Shown piece after piece: positions 1 to 7,265 of a stretch of 21,546 nucleotides of DNA. Position 1 is the stretch's first letter, and the number at the start of each line of letters is the position of its first letter. Position numbers and translations under genes: made by a program. This DNA comes from a virus. The stretch is taken from positions 1-21,546 of the IMG/VR virus record IMGVR_UViG_3300032271_000686. One strand, given 5' to 3'. The notes beneath the pieces were generated by a model. It was not told where the DNA came from, made no database searches, and saw only the letters and a program-made list of their open reading frames with translations.

Positions 1-13
1 GCTCTTCCGATCT
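1..13. other. Residual Illumina adapter sequence
   Basis: The first 13 bases, GCTCTTCCGATCT, are identical to the 3' end of the standard Illumina TruSeq adapter. The homology stops abruptly at base 14. This is a library artefact joined to the contig end, not phage DNA, and should be trimmed. It marks the physical end of a sequenced fragment. Confidence 0.9.
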
Positions 14-160
14 CCTGACAAAACTCCAGAATGGCGTTTTGGGGGGACTCTTTCGCACATAATGTCCGATTTCATGCCCAAAATGGCAAAGAGTCAACCA
101 AAAGTCAGTTACTTTCCGTAATAACGTGCAAATCACTAAAAGTAGCAATTGGGGGCGCAA
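14..160 (+). promoter_or_regulatory. Leader upstream of the terminase genes
   Basis: No convincing gene is seen here. It holds a perfect 8-bp inverted repeat, GACTCTTT (46-53) and AAAGAGTC (88-95), with a smaller hairpin TGCC (75-78)/GGCA (85-88) inside the loop. A CATAAT hexamer at 58-63 could be a -10 element, but no good -35 element stands at the right distance. In many phages the region just before the small terminase gene carries the packaging (cos or pac) site, so the repeat could be a terminase binding site. That role is inference from position only. Confidence 0.3.
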
Positions 161-406
161 ATGACAGTTCGGGAAGCAGTCGAAGCGCAAATTGCTGGCC
201 TGCCTGGTGCAATCGCTCACCCTGGCCTTGCCGCTGCAGCTCTTGTGTTGGCGTCCAAATTGGATGATGACGCGGGCATGGCAACTGCAGCCGTTGCCCG
301 AGAGTTGCGCGCAACGCTAACCGAGCTTGAAGGTGAGGGCACCGTCGATGACGAACTCGCCGACCTTGTTGGCCGATTGTCAGCCCCGGTACGCGACGAA
401 TCGTGA
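161..406 (+). CDS. Putative terminase small subunit
   Basis: An 81-residue, Ala/Leu/Asp/Glu-rich, probably all-helical protein immediately before the large terminase gene. The middle (about residues 22-56: PGLAAAALVLASKLDDD, then VARELRATLTELEGEG) resembles small proteins that precede the large terminase in many actinobacterial phages and are often annotated as small terminase. The usual role of that protein is to recognise the packaging site and load the large subunit. ATG 161 is chosen because GGGGG lies at 151-155; a TTG at 149 in the same frame has no such site. The 3' end overlaps the large terminase gene by 59 bases. No clear HTH can be read by eye, so the call rests on position and general resemblance. 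Confidence 0.55.
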   Translation: MTVREAVEAQIAGLPGAIAHPGLAAAALVLASKLDDDAGMATAAVARELRATLTELEGEGTVDDELADLVGRLSAPVRDES

Positions 407-1787
407 TCCCAACTCTGCAACGTATGGCGGCCGTGTAGCCGAGATTGCAGAAATACTTGGCACGCCCCTGATGCCTTGGCAACGCCTTGTTGCCGATATT
501 GCTCTTGAGATAAACCCCGACACGGGTCGGCTTAAGTACCGCGAAGTGATTTTGACGGTGCCCCGCCAGTCGGGCAAGTCAACGTTGATTTTGGCGGTGG
601 CCATTCAACGCGCTTTAGGCATGGGTGAACGTCAAAACATCGTTTACGCCGCGCAGACCCGCAAAGACGCCATTGGCAAAATGTTTGATGACTGGTGGCG
701 CATCTTGCAAGATTCGCCGTTTAAAGCCGTTGTGAATCAGCGGTTGTATTCGGGCCGCGAAGCTTGGATGTGGTCGAACGGTTCGCGTCACGGCTTGTTG
801 TCGAATACTGAAAAATCAGGTCACGGTTCAACAGTTGACTTGGGCATTGTTGACGAAGCATTTAGCCAGGTCGATGACCGCGTGGAGCAATCACTTTCGC
901 CGGCCATGATTACTCGACCTGAGCCGCAACAGTGGACAGTTTCAACCGCGGGCACTGAATCGTCGGTTTATCTGGCGCGCAAAGTTGCGCAGGGTCGAAC
1001 CAATGTGAATAAACCGGGAAGCATGACCGCGTTCTTTGAATGGTCGGCACATCCTGATGATGATCCAGCCGACCCGGCAACGTGGTGGTCATGTATGCCA
1101 GCCCTCGGGCATGGCAACGTAACTGAAACTGCCGTGGCGGCTGAATTTGAAAAAATGGAACTTGCCGAATTCAAACGCGCTTATCTGAACATTCCGGTTC
1201 GCAATGATGAGGGCGAATCTGTTATTTCACCAGAGTTGTGGCTGGCTGGCAGATTTGAGCAAGGCGAAGTTCAGTCAATGCCCGAGCCAGTCGTCTTCGC
1301 TGTTGATGCTTCCGAAGATTTAGAGTCGGTCGCTATCGCGGCAGCCGGTGACCTCGGTTTTGATCGCGCCCAAGTTGAAATTGTCGAACATCGCCCTGGC
1401 TCTCACTGGGTGATTGCTCGAATGCTGGAATTAGCCGAACGCTGGAATGGGCGTTTCGTTATTGCGCCCAAATCTCCGGCGGCGGTTTTGTTACCCGATA
1501 TGCGCCGCGCTGGCCTTGATCCGGTCATATTGGCGCAAGCCGACATCGCTGCAGCGTGTGGAGCGTTCCGAGATTTGGCAGTTAATGGCCGATTAAGTCA
1601 TGGCGCGCACCCCGGTCTAGATATTGCGGTTACGGCAGCTCGACGCAAAGCAGTTGCCGATCAGTGGGTGTGGATTCGTAAAGACTCACGTTCTGACATT
1701 TCGCCGTTATACGCGGCAACTCTTGCCGTGTTCGGGGCCATCTCACTACCTGCCCCGCCTGTTGATGTTTCCCTCAGTGTTTGGTGA
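348..1787 (+). CDS. terL: Terminase large subunit (packaging ATPase and nuclease)
   Basis: A 479-residue DNA packaging motor that uses ATP to pump DNA into the prohead and cuts the concatemer. The N-terminal ATPase has a Walker A motif VPRQSGKS at residues 71-78, a Walker B LGIVDE at 165-170 with the catalytic Glu, and a coupling motif TVSTAGT at 197-203. The C-terminal RNase H-like nuclease starts near residue 315 with VVFAVDASED (D320 is the likely metal ligand) and has another acidic candidate at D450 in SDISPLYAA. Length is normal for the family. The start is ATG 348, preceded by AAGGTGAGGG at 330-339; a TTG at 327 is in frame but less likely. The gene begins inside the small terminase gene in another frame, and its stop codon overlaps the GAAAGGAA ribosome site of the next gene. 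Confidence 0.95.
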   Translation: MTNSPTLLADCQPRYATNRDPNSATYGGRVAEIAEILGTPLMPWQRLVADIALEINPDTGRLKYREVILTVPRQSGKSTLILAVAIQRALGMGERQNIVYAAQTRKDAIGKMFDDWWRILQDSPFKAVVNQRLYSGREAWMWSNGSRHGLLSNTEKSGHGSTVDLGIVDEAFSQVDDRVEQSLSPAMITRPEPQQWTVSTAGTESSVYLARKVAQGRTNVNKPGSMTAFFEWSAHPDDDPADPATWWSCMPALGHGNVTETAVAAEFEKMELAEFKRAYLNIPVRNDEGESVISPELWLAGRFEQGEVQSMPEPVVFAVDASEDLESVAIAAAGDLGFDRAQVEIVEHRPGSHWVIARMLELAERWNGRFVIAPKSPAAVLLPDMRRAGLDPVILAQADIAAACGAFRDLAVNGRLSHGAHPGLDIAVTAARRKAVADQWVWIRKDSRSDISPLYAATLAVFGAISLPAPPVDVSLSVW

Positions 1788-1799
1788 AAGGAACCACCT

Positions 1800-1943
1800 G
1801 TGAACGTGCGCGCCTTCATCACGACAGCCCTCGAGGTCGTAGGCCTTGTGCTGATCGTGTGCGGCTTCGCTGCGATCTCGGTTCCGGCCGCCGTTATTGC
1901 AGCCGGTTTTAGTCTGGCCCTAATTGGTTGGGCGCAATCATGA
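1800..1943 (+). CDS. Small membrane protein between terminase and portal
   Basis: A 47-residue protein that starts with GTG, MNVRAFITTALEVVG and so on. A hydrophobic stretch runs from about residue 11 to 44 (VVGLVLIVCGFAAISVPAAV, then IAAGFSLALIGW), long enough for one or two membrane helices. GAAAGGAA at 1786-1793 gives a strong ribosome site 6 bases before the start. The stop overlaps the portal ATG (ATGA), so it probably couples terminase and portal translation. Short hydrophobic proteins of this kind occur at the same place in a number of actinobacterial siphoviruses; their function is not known to me. Confidence 0.75.
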   Translation: MNVRAFITTALEVVGLVLIVCGFAAISVPAAVIAAGFSLALIGWAQS

Positions 1944-3154
1944 GCCTTCTGAAGCGTTCGGAAACTCGATCATGGGCTGTTGAACCAATCGCTTCGCCGT
2001 TTCCCGGCACTAGCGTTTACGGCCCTAGTGCGGGTGCGCCATCCATTGATTCAGCCATGCAAGTTTCGGCTGTGTGGGCTTGTGTGCGTTTGCTGGCTGA
2101 CACGGTGTCGATGATGCCTCTTACGGCTTACACGTATCGGGATGGCATTCGCACGCCGATTCCTGACCCGCCGCTACTTGTGCAACCGTCGGCTGATTCA
2201 TCAATGCCCGATTTCATGTATCAGTTGATGGTTTCGGCATTGCTGCGCGGCAACACGTATGGGCGCATTGTTCGACGCGATCAACTCGGTTACCCTATGC
2301 AAATTGAACTGGCATCACCGGATTCTGTGAGCATGCGCGTTGATCGCCAAACGGGCAAAAATGCTTACATTTTTGGCGGCGTGCAAATTGCCAACGAAGA
2401 TGTGTTTCATTTCAAGGCGTACAGATTCCCCGGCGCAAATCAAGGTTTATCGCCAATTCAATACGCTCGACGATCAGTGGCCACCGATCTGGCAGTAAGC
2501 GATTTCGCTTACGGCTTTTTCCGCGATGGCGCTCACCCGTCTTCGGTTCTTTCCACCGATCAGCCAATTAATCAAGAACAGGCGCTCACCATTAAAGAGC
2601 GGTTCTTGTCGGCGGTTAAGGGACGCGAACCGGCAATTCTCGGCGCTGGTATCAAGTACCAACAAATTCAGATCAGCCCTGAAGAGTCGCAATTTTTGGC
2701 TACGCAGAAATATGGCACCGCCGAAATTGCGCGCGTGTTTGGTGTGCCGCCGGAAATGATTGCGGCCGAGGCCGGCAACTCAATGACTTACGCCAACGTA
2801 GAGCAACGATCAATTGACTTCTTGACCTACTCGGTGCAGTCGTGGCTAACCCGAATTGAAGCCGCGTTTCGTCCGTTGTTGCCAGGCGCCAAGCACGCTC
2901 GTTTCGACACGTCGGTTCTGCTTCGCACTGACCTTGAAACCCGCATGAAGGCAACCGCGATTGGTATCGCATCTAAGCAGCTCACGCCCGATGAGGCCCG
3001 AGCCATGAACGATCTTCCACCGTTGACCGATGACCAGAAAAACATGCTTTCGCTGGTTCCTCTTGATGTGTCGCCGATGGGCACCGCCAAGTCAATGCCA
3101 GTAACACCGATTCCAGAGGGCACAACACCCACTGAAGGGAATGCACCCGCATGA
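1940..3154 (+). CDS. Portal protein (HK97 family)
   Basis: A 404-residue protein of the HK97-type portal family, which forms the twelve-fold ring at one capsid vertex through which DNA enters and to which the tail attaches. Family marks include MQVSAVWACVRLLADTVSMM near the N-terminus, LMVSALLRGNTYGRIVR, the FHFKAYRFPG segment, and YGTAEIARVFGVPPEMIAA with the following SMTYANVEQRSIDFL. The C-terminal 30 residues are Pro/Thr-rich and low in complexity. ATG 1940 overlaps the stop of the small membrane protein; there is little ribosome site of its own, so translation is probably coupled. A TTG at 1928 would add four residues. The stop overlaps the protease start (ATGA at 3151). Confidence 0.93.
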   Translation: MSLLKRSETRSWAVEPIASPFPGTSVYGPSAGAPSIDSAMQVSAVWACVRLLADTVSMMPLTAYTYRDGIRTPIPDPPLLVQPSADSSMPDFMYQLMVSALLRGNTYGRIVRRDQLGYPMQIELASPDSVSMRVDRQTGKNAYIFGGVQIANEDVFHFKAYRFPGANQGLSPIQYARRSVATDLAVSDFAYGFFRDGAHPSSVLSTDQPINQEQALTIKERFLSAVKGREPAILGAGIKYQQIQISPEESQFLATQKYGTAEIARVFGVPPEMIAAEAGNSMTYANVEQRSIDFLTYSVQSWLTRIEAAFRPLLPGAKHARFDTSVLLRTDLETRMKATAIGIASKQLTPDEARAMNDLPPLTDDQKNMLSLVPLDVSPMGTAKSMPVTPIPEGTTPTEGNAPA

Positions 3155-3927
3155 AGTTGCAAGAGCGCCGAATGGCCTTTTCCAATCTTGAGGTTCGCCA
3201 AGATTCAACTGCGCCTATGTTGACCGGATATGCAAGCACGTTTAACCAGCCGTACTCAATGGGCTGGTATTCAGAAAGCGTTGCGCCCGAAGCGTTCAAC
3301 CGAACCTTGGGCCGCAACCCTGACGTTCGACTTCTTATCAACCATGAAGGTCTGCCGCTTGCGCGCACAACTTCGGGAACCCTTGAACTTTCCACCGATA
3401 GCGAAGGGCTAATGTTCCGCGCTACCTTGGACGGTTCAGACCCTGACGTTCAATCGCTAATGCCCAAGGTTATGCGCGGCGATTTGAATCAGGCCAGTTT
3501 CGGTTTTCGCACCATTCAAGATGAATGGTCAAGCGACATGAGCAGCCGCGTTCTTCGTCAACTTGATCTCAACGATGGCGATGTTTCGGTTGTCACCTAC
3601 CCCGCCAACCCGGCCACGTCGGTGGGTATGCGCGCTGGTGGTTCTCATGTCGATGCTGTGACTTCCGCATTGCGCGCCCTTGAATCTCGCGCCGCAAGCG
3701 ACGAAGAAATTGTGTCAGTGCTTACCCGTGCGCTGGCCACGTTTGCCGCAGTTGACGCGATCGTTGACGCTGCGCAAAACGACATTGCCGAATATCTCGG
3801 GATTCCTAACCCCGACCTTGAGCAAGACGAAATGGACGGCATGACTTCACTGGACGGCATGGATGACCCCATGCGCGCCGCACGTCACCTGCTTGAGCTT
3901 CGTAAGCGTCAGTTGCAAGCCATCTGA
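3151..3927 (+). CDS. HK97-family prohead protease
   Basis: A 258-residue serine protease of the HK97 prohead (S78) family, which trims the capsid scaffold domain during maturation. The N-terminal half carries the family pattern: GYASTFNQPY, then VAPEAFNRTL, the catalytic His in NHEG (H65) and the catalytic Ser in the ASFGFR motif (S116), followed by LNDGDVSVVTYPANPAT. The last roughly 90 residues are helical and acidic (PDLEQDEMDGM region), which may be a scaffold-like or self-cleaved tail. It overlaps the portal stop by four bases and precedes the capsid gene, the standard order for this head type. Confidence 0.92.
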   Translation: MKLQERRMAFSNLEVRQDSTAPMLTGYASTFNQPYSMGWYSESVAPEAFNRTLGRNPDVRLLINHEGLPLARTTSGTLELSTDSEGLMFRATLDGSDPDVQSLMPKVMRGDLNQASFGFRTIQDEWSSDMSSRVLRQLDLNDGDVSVVTYPANPATSVGMRAGGSHVDAVTSALRALESRAASDEEIVSVLTRALATFAAVDAIVDAAQNDIAEYLGIPNPDLEQDEMDGMTSLDGMDDPMRAARHLLELRKRQLQAI

Positions 3928-3980
3928 CATAGCAACACCGCACGACCCGTAACGCCTCGCACGTACCAGCCCCCCGGCCA

Positions 3981-4049
3981 CCTTTCAGGTCTCCGGTGCC
4001 CTGCCATGTGCCCGCATCACGGCAGTCACCTACCCAAAAACCTGAAAGG
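3981..4049 (+). promoter_or_regulatory. 10-bp inverted repeat overlapping the capsid ribosome site
   Basis: CCTTTCAGGT at 3981-3990 is the exact reverse complement of ACCTGAAAGG at 4040-4049, with 49 bases between. The right arm contains most of the Shine-Dalgarno GAAAGGAA (4044-4051) of the major capsid gene, so pairing of the arms would hide that site. The rest of the 130-base gap (3928-4057) is C-rich with no ORF of note. A smaller pairing, ACCT (3980-3983)/AGGT (3987-3990), could compete with the long one. A translational switch for capsid synthesis is inferred from the geometry. Confidence 0.5.
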
Positions 4050-4057
4050 AAAAACTC

Positions 4058-5401
4058 ATGCTTGACAAGTTCAAGGAGCAGCGGGCCGCCATGAAGGCGA
4101 AGCTTGACGCTCTTATTGCTACCGCTGAAACGGAAAGCCGTTCACTCAGCGCCGATGAAAACACCGATTTTGATGCAACCCTCGCCGAGATTCGTAAGAT
4201 CGACGAGCGCATCACCGAATTGCAAGAAGCCGAGGTTCGTGAGGCTCACGCCGCCGCGCATCGCGTCGAAACTCGCGCCACCGAGACCGCATCGGTCACC
4301 GTTGGTGCCGAGGCTAACCCTGTCTACCGTCAAGACTCGGAGAACTCGTTCTTCGTTGACGTGTTCCGCGCCAAAGCCGAAGGCGATGTTGAAGCCCGTT
4401 CACGCCTGGCACGTTCGCAGGAAACTCGCGCCGGAGACCTCGTTTCGGTCACCGCAACGCAGGGTGGCGTTTTCGCACCGCCCTTGTGGATCACCGAAAG
4501 CTACGTTGCTCTCGCGCGTCCCCACCGCGTCATGGCTGATCTGCTTAATCACGAAGTTCTGCCCAAGGGCATTTCTTCAATCAACCTGCCCAAGGTTTCG
4601 GGCGGTTCAGGTGCTGGCGTTCAGGCCACACAGAACAGCGCACTGACCGACACTGCGCTGACCAGCACTTCGGTTTCGTCGGGTATCACCATGATCGCCG
4701 GCAAGCAGATCGTTTCGCGCCAGTTGATCGACCAGAGCGGCATTCCGTTCGATCGCATCATCCTTCAGGACCTTGCCGCTGATTACGCTGCACAGCTCGA
4801 CAAGCAGGTTCTCTACGGAACTGGCTCAAACGGCCAGCTTCGCGGCCTCGCTGGCGCTGGGACGACGATCACCTTCACTACTTCAAGCCCGAAGGTCATC
4901 GACGCCACCACTTCGGCTAACTCGCTGTACAACGCAATCATCCGCGCCAAGAACTCGGTTGAGTCCAACCGCTACTTGGCACCAACGGCAATCGTGCTAA
5001 GGCCTGATCGCTGGAATCAGGTATTGGAAACGTTGGACTCCAGCGGACGCCCCTTGGTCGTTCCTGCTGCAGACACCACTTCGTTCAATGCAATTGCCTC
5101 AACTGGCGAACCCATTGCAGAGGGCGCAGTTGGCAATCTGCTAGGCCTTCCGGTCTACCTCGACCCGAATATTCCGGTAACGATGAACTCGGCAACCAAC
5201 CAGGACGCCATCTTCGTTCTTCGTCGTGATGATATTTGGCTGTACGAGACCGAGCTGGAAACCGCATCATTCGATGCAACCTACGCCGACAACGCAAGCA
5301 TCCTGTTCCGCGTTCTTGGCTACACGGCTCTCATTCCCGATCGGTACGCCTCCTCGACCTCGGTCATCCTCGGCACCGGCATGGTTCAGGCCAGCCTGTA
5401 A
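4058..5401 (+). CDS. Major capsid protein (HK97 fold)
   Basis: A 447-residue HK97-type major capsid protein. Residues 1 to about 95 form a charged helical scaffold (delta) domain, beginning MLDKFKEQRAAMKAKLDAL, of the kind removed by the prohead protease. The mature shell domain follows, with TQGGVFAPPLWITESYVALA, the VLPKGISSINLPKV strand, IVSRQLIDQSG, the ADYAAQLDKQVLYGTGSNGQ spine helix region and a C-terminal P-domain ending near LGTGMVQASL. The start is fixed by GAAAGGAA at 4044-4051, six bases ahead. It is isolated from its neighbours by structured gaps on both sides, unlike almost every other gene here, which fits separate tuning of its expression. Confidence 0.95.
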   Translation: MLDKFKEQRAAMKAKLDALIATAETESRSLSADENTDFDATLAEIRKIDERITELQEAEVREAHAAAHRVETRATETASVTVGAEANPVYRQDSENSFFVDVFRAKAEGDVEARSRLARSQETRAGDLVSVTATQGGVFAPPLWITESYVALARPHRVMADLLNHEVLPKGISSINLPKVSGGSGAGVQATQNSALTDTALTSTSVSSGITMIAGKQIVSRQLIDQSGIPFDRIILQDLAADYAAQLDKQVLYGTGSNGQLRGLAGAGTTITFTTSSPKVIDATTSANSLYNAIIRAKNSVESNRYLAPTAIVLRPDRWNQVLETLDSSGRPLVVPAADTTSFNAIASTGEPIAEGAVGNLLGLPVYLDPNIPVTMNSATNQDAIFVLRRDDIWLYETELETASFDATYADNASILFRVLGYTALIPDRYASSTSVILGTGMVQASL

Positions 5402-5408
5402 CACCACC

Positions 5409-5426
5409 TAGAACCGTAAGGTTCTA
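5409..5426 (+). promoter_or_regulatory. Hairpin just downstream of the capsid gene
   Basis: A perfect 7-bp stem TAGAACC (5409-5415) and GGTTCTA (5420-5426) closed by a GTAA loop, which is a stable GNRA-type tetraloop. It begins eight bases after the capsid stop codon. No T run follows, so it is not a standard terminator. Protection of the capsid mRNA 3' end is a reasonable reading. Confidence 0.55.
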
Positions 5427-5438
5427 CGGATTCAATCA

Positions 5439-5461
5439 GCCCGGCTTTGCTCGTCGGGTTA
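5439..5461 (+). promoter_or_regulatory. Second, weaker hairpin after the capsid gene
   Basis: AGCCCG and CGGGTT can pair with one G-U, leaving an 11-base loop. It sits between the strong tetraloop hairpin and the 13-bp hairpin, so the three form a row. Alone it is marginal. Confidence 0.3.
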
Positions 5462-5496
5462 GGAAGGCCCCGCATCCCTCCGGTGTGGGGCCTTCC
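5462..5496 (+). terminator. Strong 13-bp hairpin, possible terminator or attenuator
   Basis: GGAAGGCCCCGCA (5462-5474) pairs with TGTGGGGCCTTCC (5484-5496), 13 bp with one G-U pair and a 9-base loop. It is the strongest hairpin noticed in the window. The sequence after it (GCATCCCCGGAGG) lacks the U tract of an intrinsic terminator, so partial termination, RNase protection or a processing site are all possible. It lies directly before the ribosome site of the glycosyltransferase gene, so it probably lowers that gene's expression relative to capsid. Confidence 0.5.
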
Positions 5497-5517
5497 GCAT
5501 CCCCGGAGGAAAATACA

Positions 5518-6378
5518 ATGCACCGTAAACACCAGATCGTCATTGGCTGGATTGATCCAGGCGTCGTTGATGGCATGTTTGCCCTGTCAATGATGGAAAT
5601 TTTCGCTAAGCGCGCACATTTGATTTCTAACATTTTGCGCATTGAAGCCGGCGGCTTGTTGTCGAGAGCGCGCAATGAGATCGCCGCAAACTTTATGGAC
5701 TCTGACGCTGACTGGCTGTTTATGATCGACAGCGACGAAGCGATTACGGTTGCCGATTTCGACAAGCTTGTTGAAACCGCGCATGACAAATTGCGCCCGT
5801 TTGTGGCTGGCGTTTATTACGGCGCAGCCAATGGGCCAGATATTTACCCCGAACCCGTCCCGCTGATTTTCCGCGACGCCGAGGGCAACAAATACTTTCC
5901 AATTACCGAATACCCCGAGAACGCCGTGATTCCGATTACGGCCGCTGGTACGGGTTGCATTTTGGTTCATCGTTCAGTGTTGGCAGCGATTCAAGAACGC
6001 GCCACCGAACATCAAGGCCCGCATTGGTGCTGGTTCCTTGACCTGCCCGTTGGGCAGCAATGGTTTGGCGAGGATATGTATTTTTGCCGCCAAGTTCACG
6101 ACCTCGGATTTCCAATGGTGGCCCATACCGGCGTGCAACTTTTGCATCGCAAACGCTATTGGCTTGGCCGCAAACATTTCGAACGTTTCCAATTTCTTAC
6201 GCGCGAAGATCGCAGCGTGTTAGCCCCAGCAGACAAGGACAACAACGTGAGCATTGAGTCTTTGCGCGAAGAACTGGCCGCCGCGATTGAAGCCGACGAC
6301 AAAATCAAGGTCAACGAGCTGCGCAATCAAATAACGCAATTGCACGACCTTGAGCATGAGACACGCGAGGCTAACTAA
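5518..6378 (+). CDS. GT-A fold glycosyltransferase (family 2-like)
   Basis: A 286-residue probable sugar transferase. The family signs are ARNEIAANFMDSDADWLFMI followed by the metal and nucleotide-sugar binding DSD at residues 71-73, a PFVAGVYYG strand, the TAAGTGCILVHRSVL acceptor-side segment, GEDMYFCRQVHDLG (E185/D186, catalytic base region) and a VAHTGVQLLH His-containing motif. No signal peptide or membrane helix is seen, so it acts in the cytoplasm. The last 45 residues are a predicted coiled coil. ATG 5518 follows GGAGGA (5505-5510); longer readings in the same frame run back into the capsid gene and are rejected. Sitting between capsid and connector genes, it may glycosylate a virion protein, but the target is unknown. 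The stop overlaps the next ATG (TAATG). Confidence 0.82.
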   Translation: MHRKHQIVIGWIDPGVVDGMFALSMMEIFAKRAHLISNILRIEAGGLLSRARNEIAANFMDSDADWLFMIDSDEAITVADFDKLVETAHDKLRPFVAGVYYGAANGPDIYPEPVPLIFRDAEGNKYFPITEYPENAVIPITAAGTGCILVHRSVLAAIQERATEHQGPHWCWFLDLPVGQQWFGEDMYFCRQVHDLGFPMVAHTGVQLLHRKRYWLGRKHFERFQFLTREDRSVLAPADKDNNVSIESLREELAAAIEADDKIKVNELRNQITQLHDLEHETREAN

Positions 6379-7265
6379 TGGCAGCGTATGAACTTGGCGA
6401 TCTAGTTCCGTTATCGGTTTCAGTTACCGATTCAACGGGCGTTGCCGCCAACGCAACCACTGTTGTGGTCACCATCGTGCAACCCGATGGCACAAGCGTT
6501 GGCCCATACACGCCCACTAACGCCACCACCGGCTCATACGTGTACACGTTCACGCCAACCCTTGTTGGTCATCACACGTACCGTTTCCAAGCCACTGGAA
6601 CCAATGCCAGCAATTATGCGGGCGCATTCAATGTTCTGCCATCAGTCGCCCCAATCGTCACCCTCGACGAGATCAAGGCGCACCTGTCGCTTGTCGGCTC
6701 ATACGACGATGCAGAACTTGCCGCGTTCCTCGCTACTGCCATTCCCGTAGTTGAGTCGATCGTTGGGCCAATTACGCCTCGCACGATCGTTGGCGAAGGT
6801 CACGCGGCTGGCTCAGTGCAAATCACGACCAATTACCGACCAATCATCAGTGTTGAGTCGATCACTGAAATGGTCGGCCAACAGCAGCGCACACTAACGT
6901 TGCAACCCGTTGGCTACGCCACCGACAATTACGGCTACTCAATTGACTCGTACACTCGCGGCCTGATTACTCGACGTGGCACTGGAAGCCTGGCGTACAA
7001 CTTCGGCATGATCGGCCACGGCTCGGGCCTTGGCGTCAACACGGTTCTAATTTCGTACACCGCTGGCCGAACTAACCCGCCCGAAAATGTGCGCTTCATG
7101 GTCAAAGAACTTGTCAAATACATGTGGCGCCAAGTCAAGGGCGGCCAAGCCTCGTTCCAAGATGGATCGTTTAGCCCAGCTGCAACTTCGGGCATTTCCG
7201 AAGCCATGATGGCGCGGCTACGTTTCTTGGCTGGCAATGAAACAACCGTGCCAGGTATTGCCTGA
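6378..7265 (+). CDS. Head-tail connector with N-terminal Ig-like domain
   Basis: A 295-residue fusion. Residues 1 to about 88 look like a bacterial Ig-like beta sandwich: alternating hydrophobic strands such as VPLSVSVTDSTG, TTVVVTIVQPDGT, the TGSYVYTFTP turn and GHHTYRFQATGT. From residue 95 (VTLDEIKAHLSLVGSYDDAE) begins a region matching the HK97 gp6-like connector or adaptor family, which usually opens with TLEEVKxxLRI and forms a ring under the portal. The C-terminal part continues with FMVKELVKYMWRQVKGG. Typical connectors of this type are around 100 to 200 residues, so the length excess is the added domain. Display of the Ig domain at the neck is inference. It is joined to neighbours by TAATG and TGATG overlaps. 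Confidence 0.75.
   Translation: MAAYELGDLVPLSVSVTDSTGVAANATTVVVTIVQPDGTSVGPYTPTNATTGSYVYTFTPTLVGHHTYRFQATGTNASNYAGAFNVLPSVAPIVTLDEIKAHLSLVGSYDDAELAAFLATAIPVVESIVGPITPRTIVGEGHAAGSVQITTNYRPIISVESITEMVGQQQRTLTLQPVGYATDNYGYSIDSYTRGLITRRGTGSLAYNFGMIGHGSGLGVNTVLISYTAGRTNPPENVRFMVKELVKYMWRQVKGGQASFQDGSFSPAATSGISEAMMARLRFLAGNETTVPGIA

Noticed and set aside
31-267. Forward ORF at the left end overlapping the leader and small terminase
   Set aside because: The protein is Ser/Cys/Trp-rich with no family resemblance, has no ribosome site, and overlaps the better supported frame starting at 161.
5236-5517. N-terminal extension of the glycosyltransferase frame back into the capsid gene
   Set aside because: It overlaps the clear end of the capsid protein, has unrelated Arg/His/Pro-rich composition and crosses the three hairpins. 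ATG 5518 has a good ribosome site.
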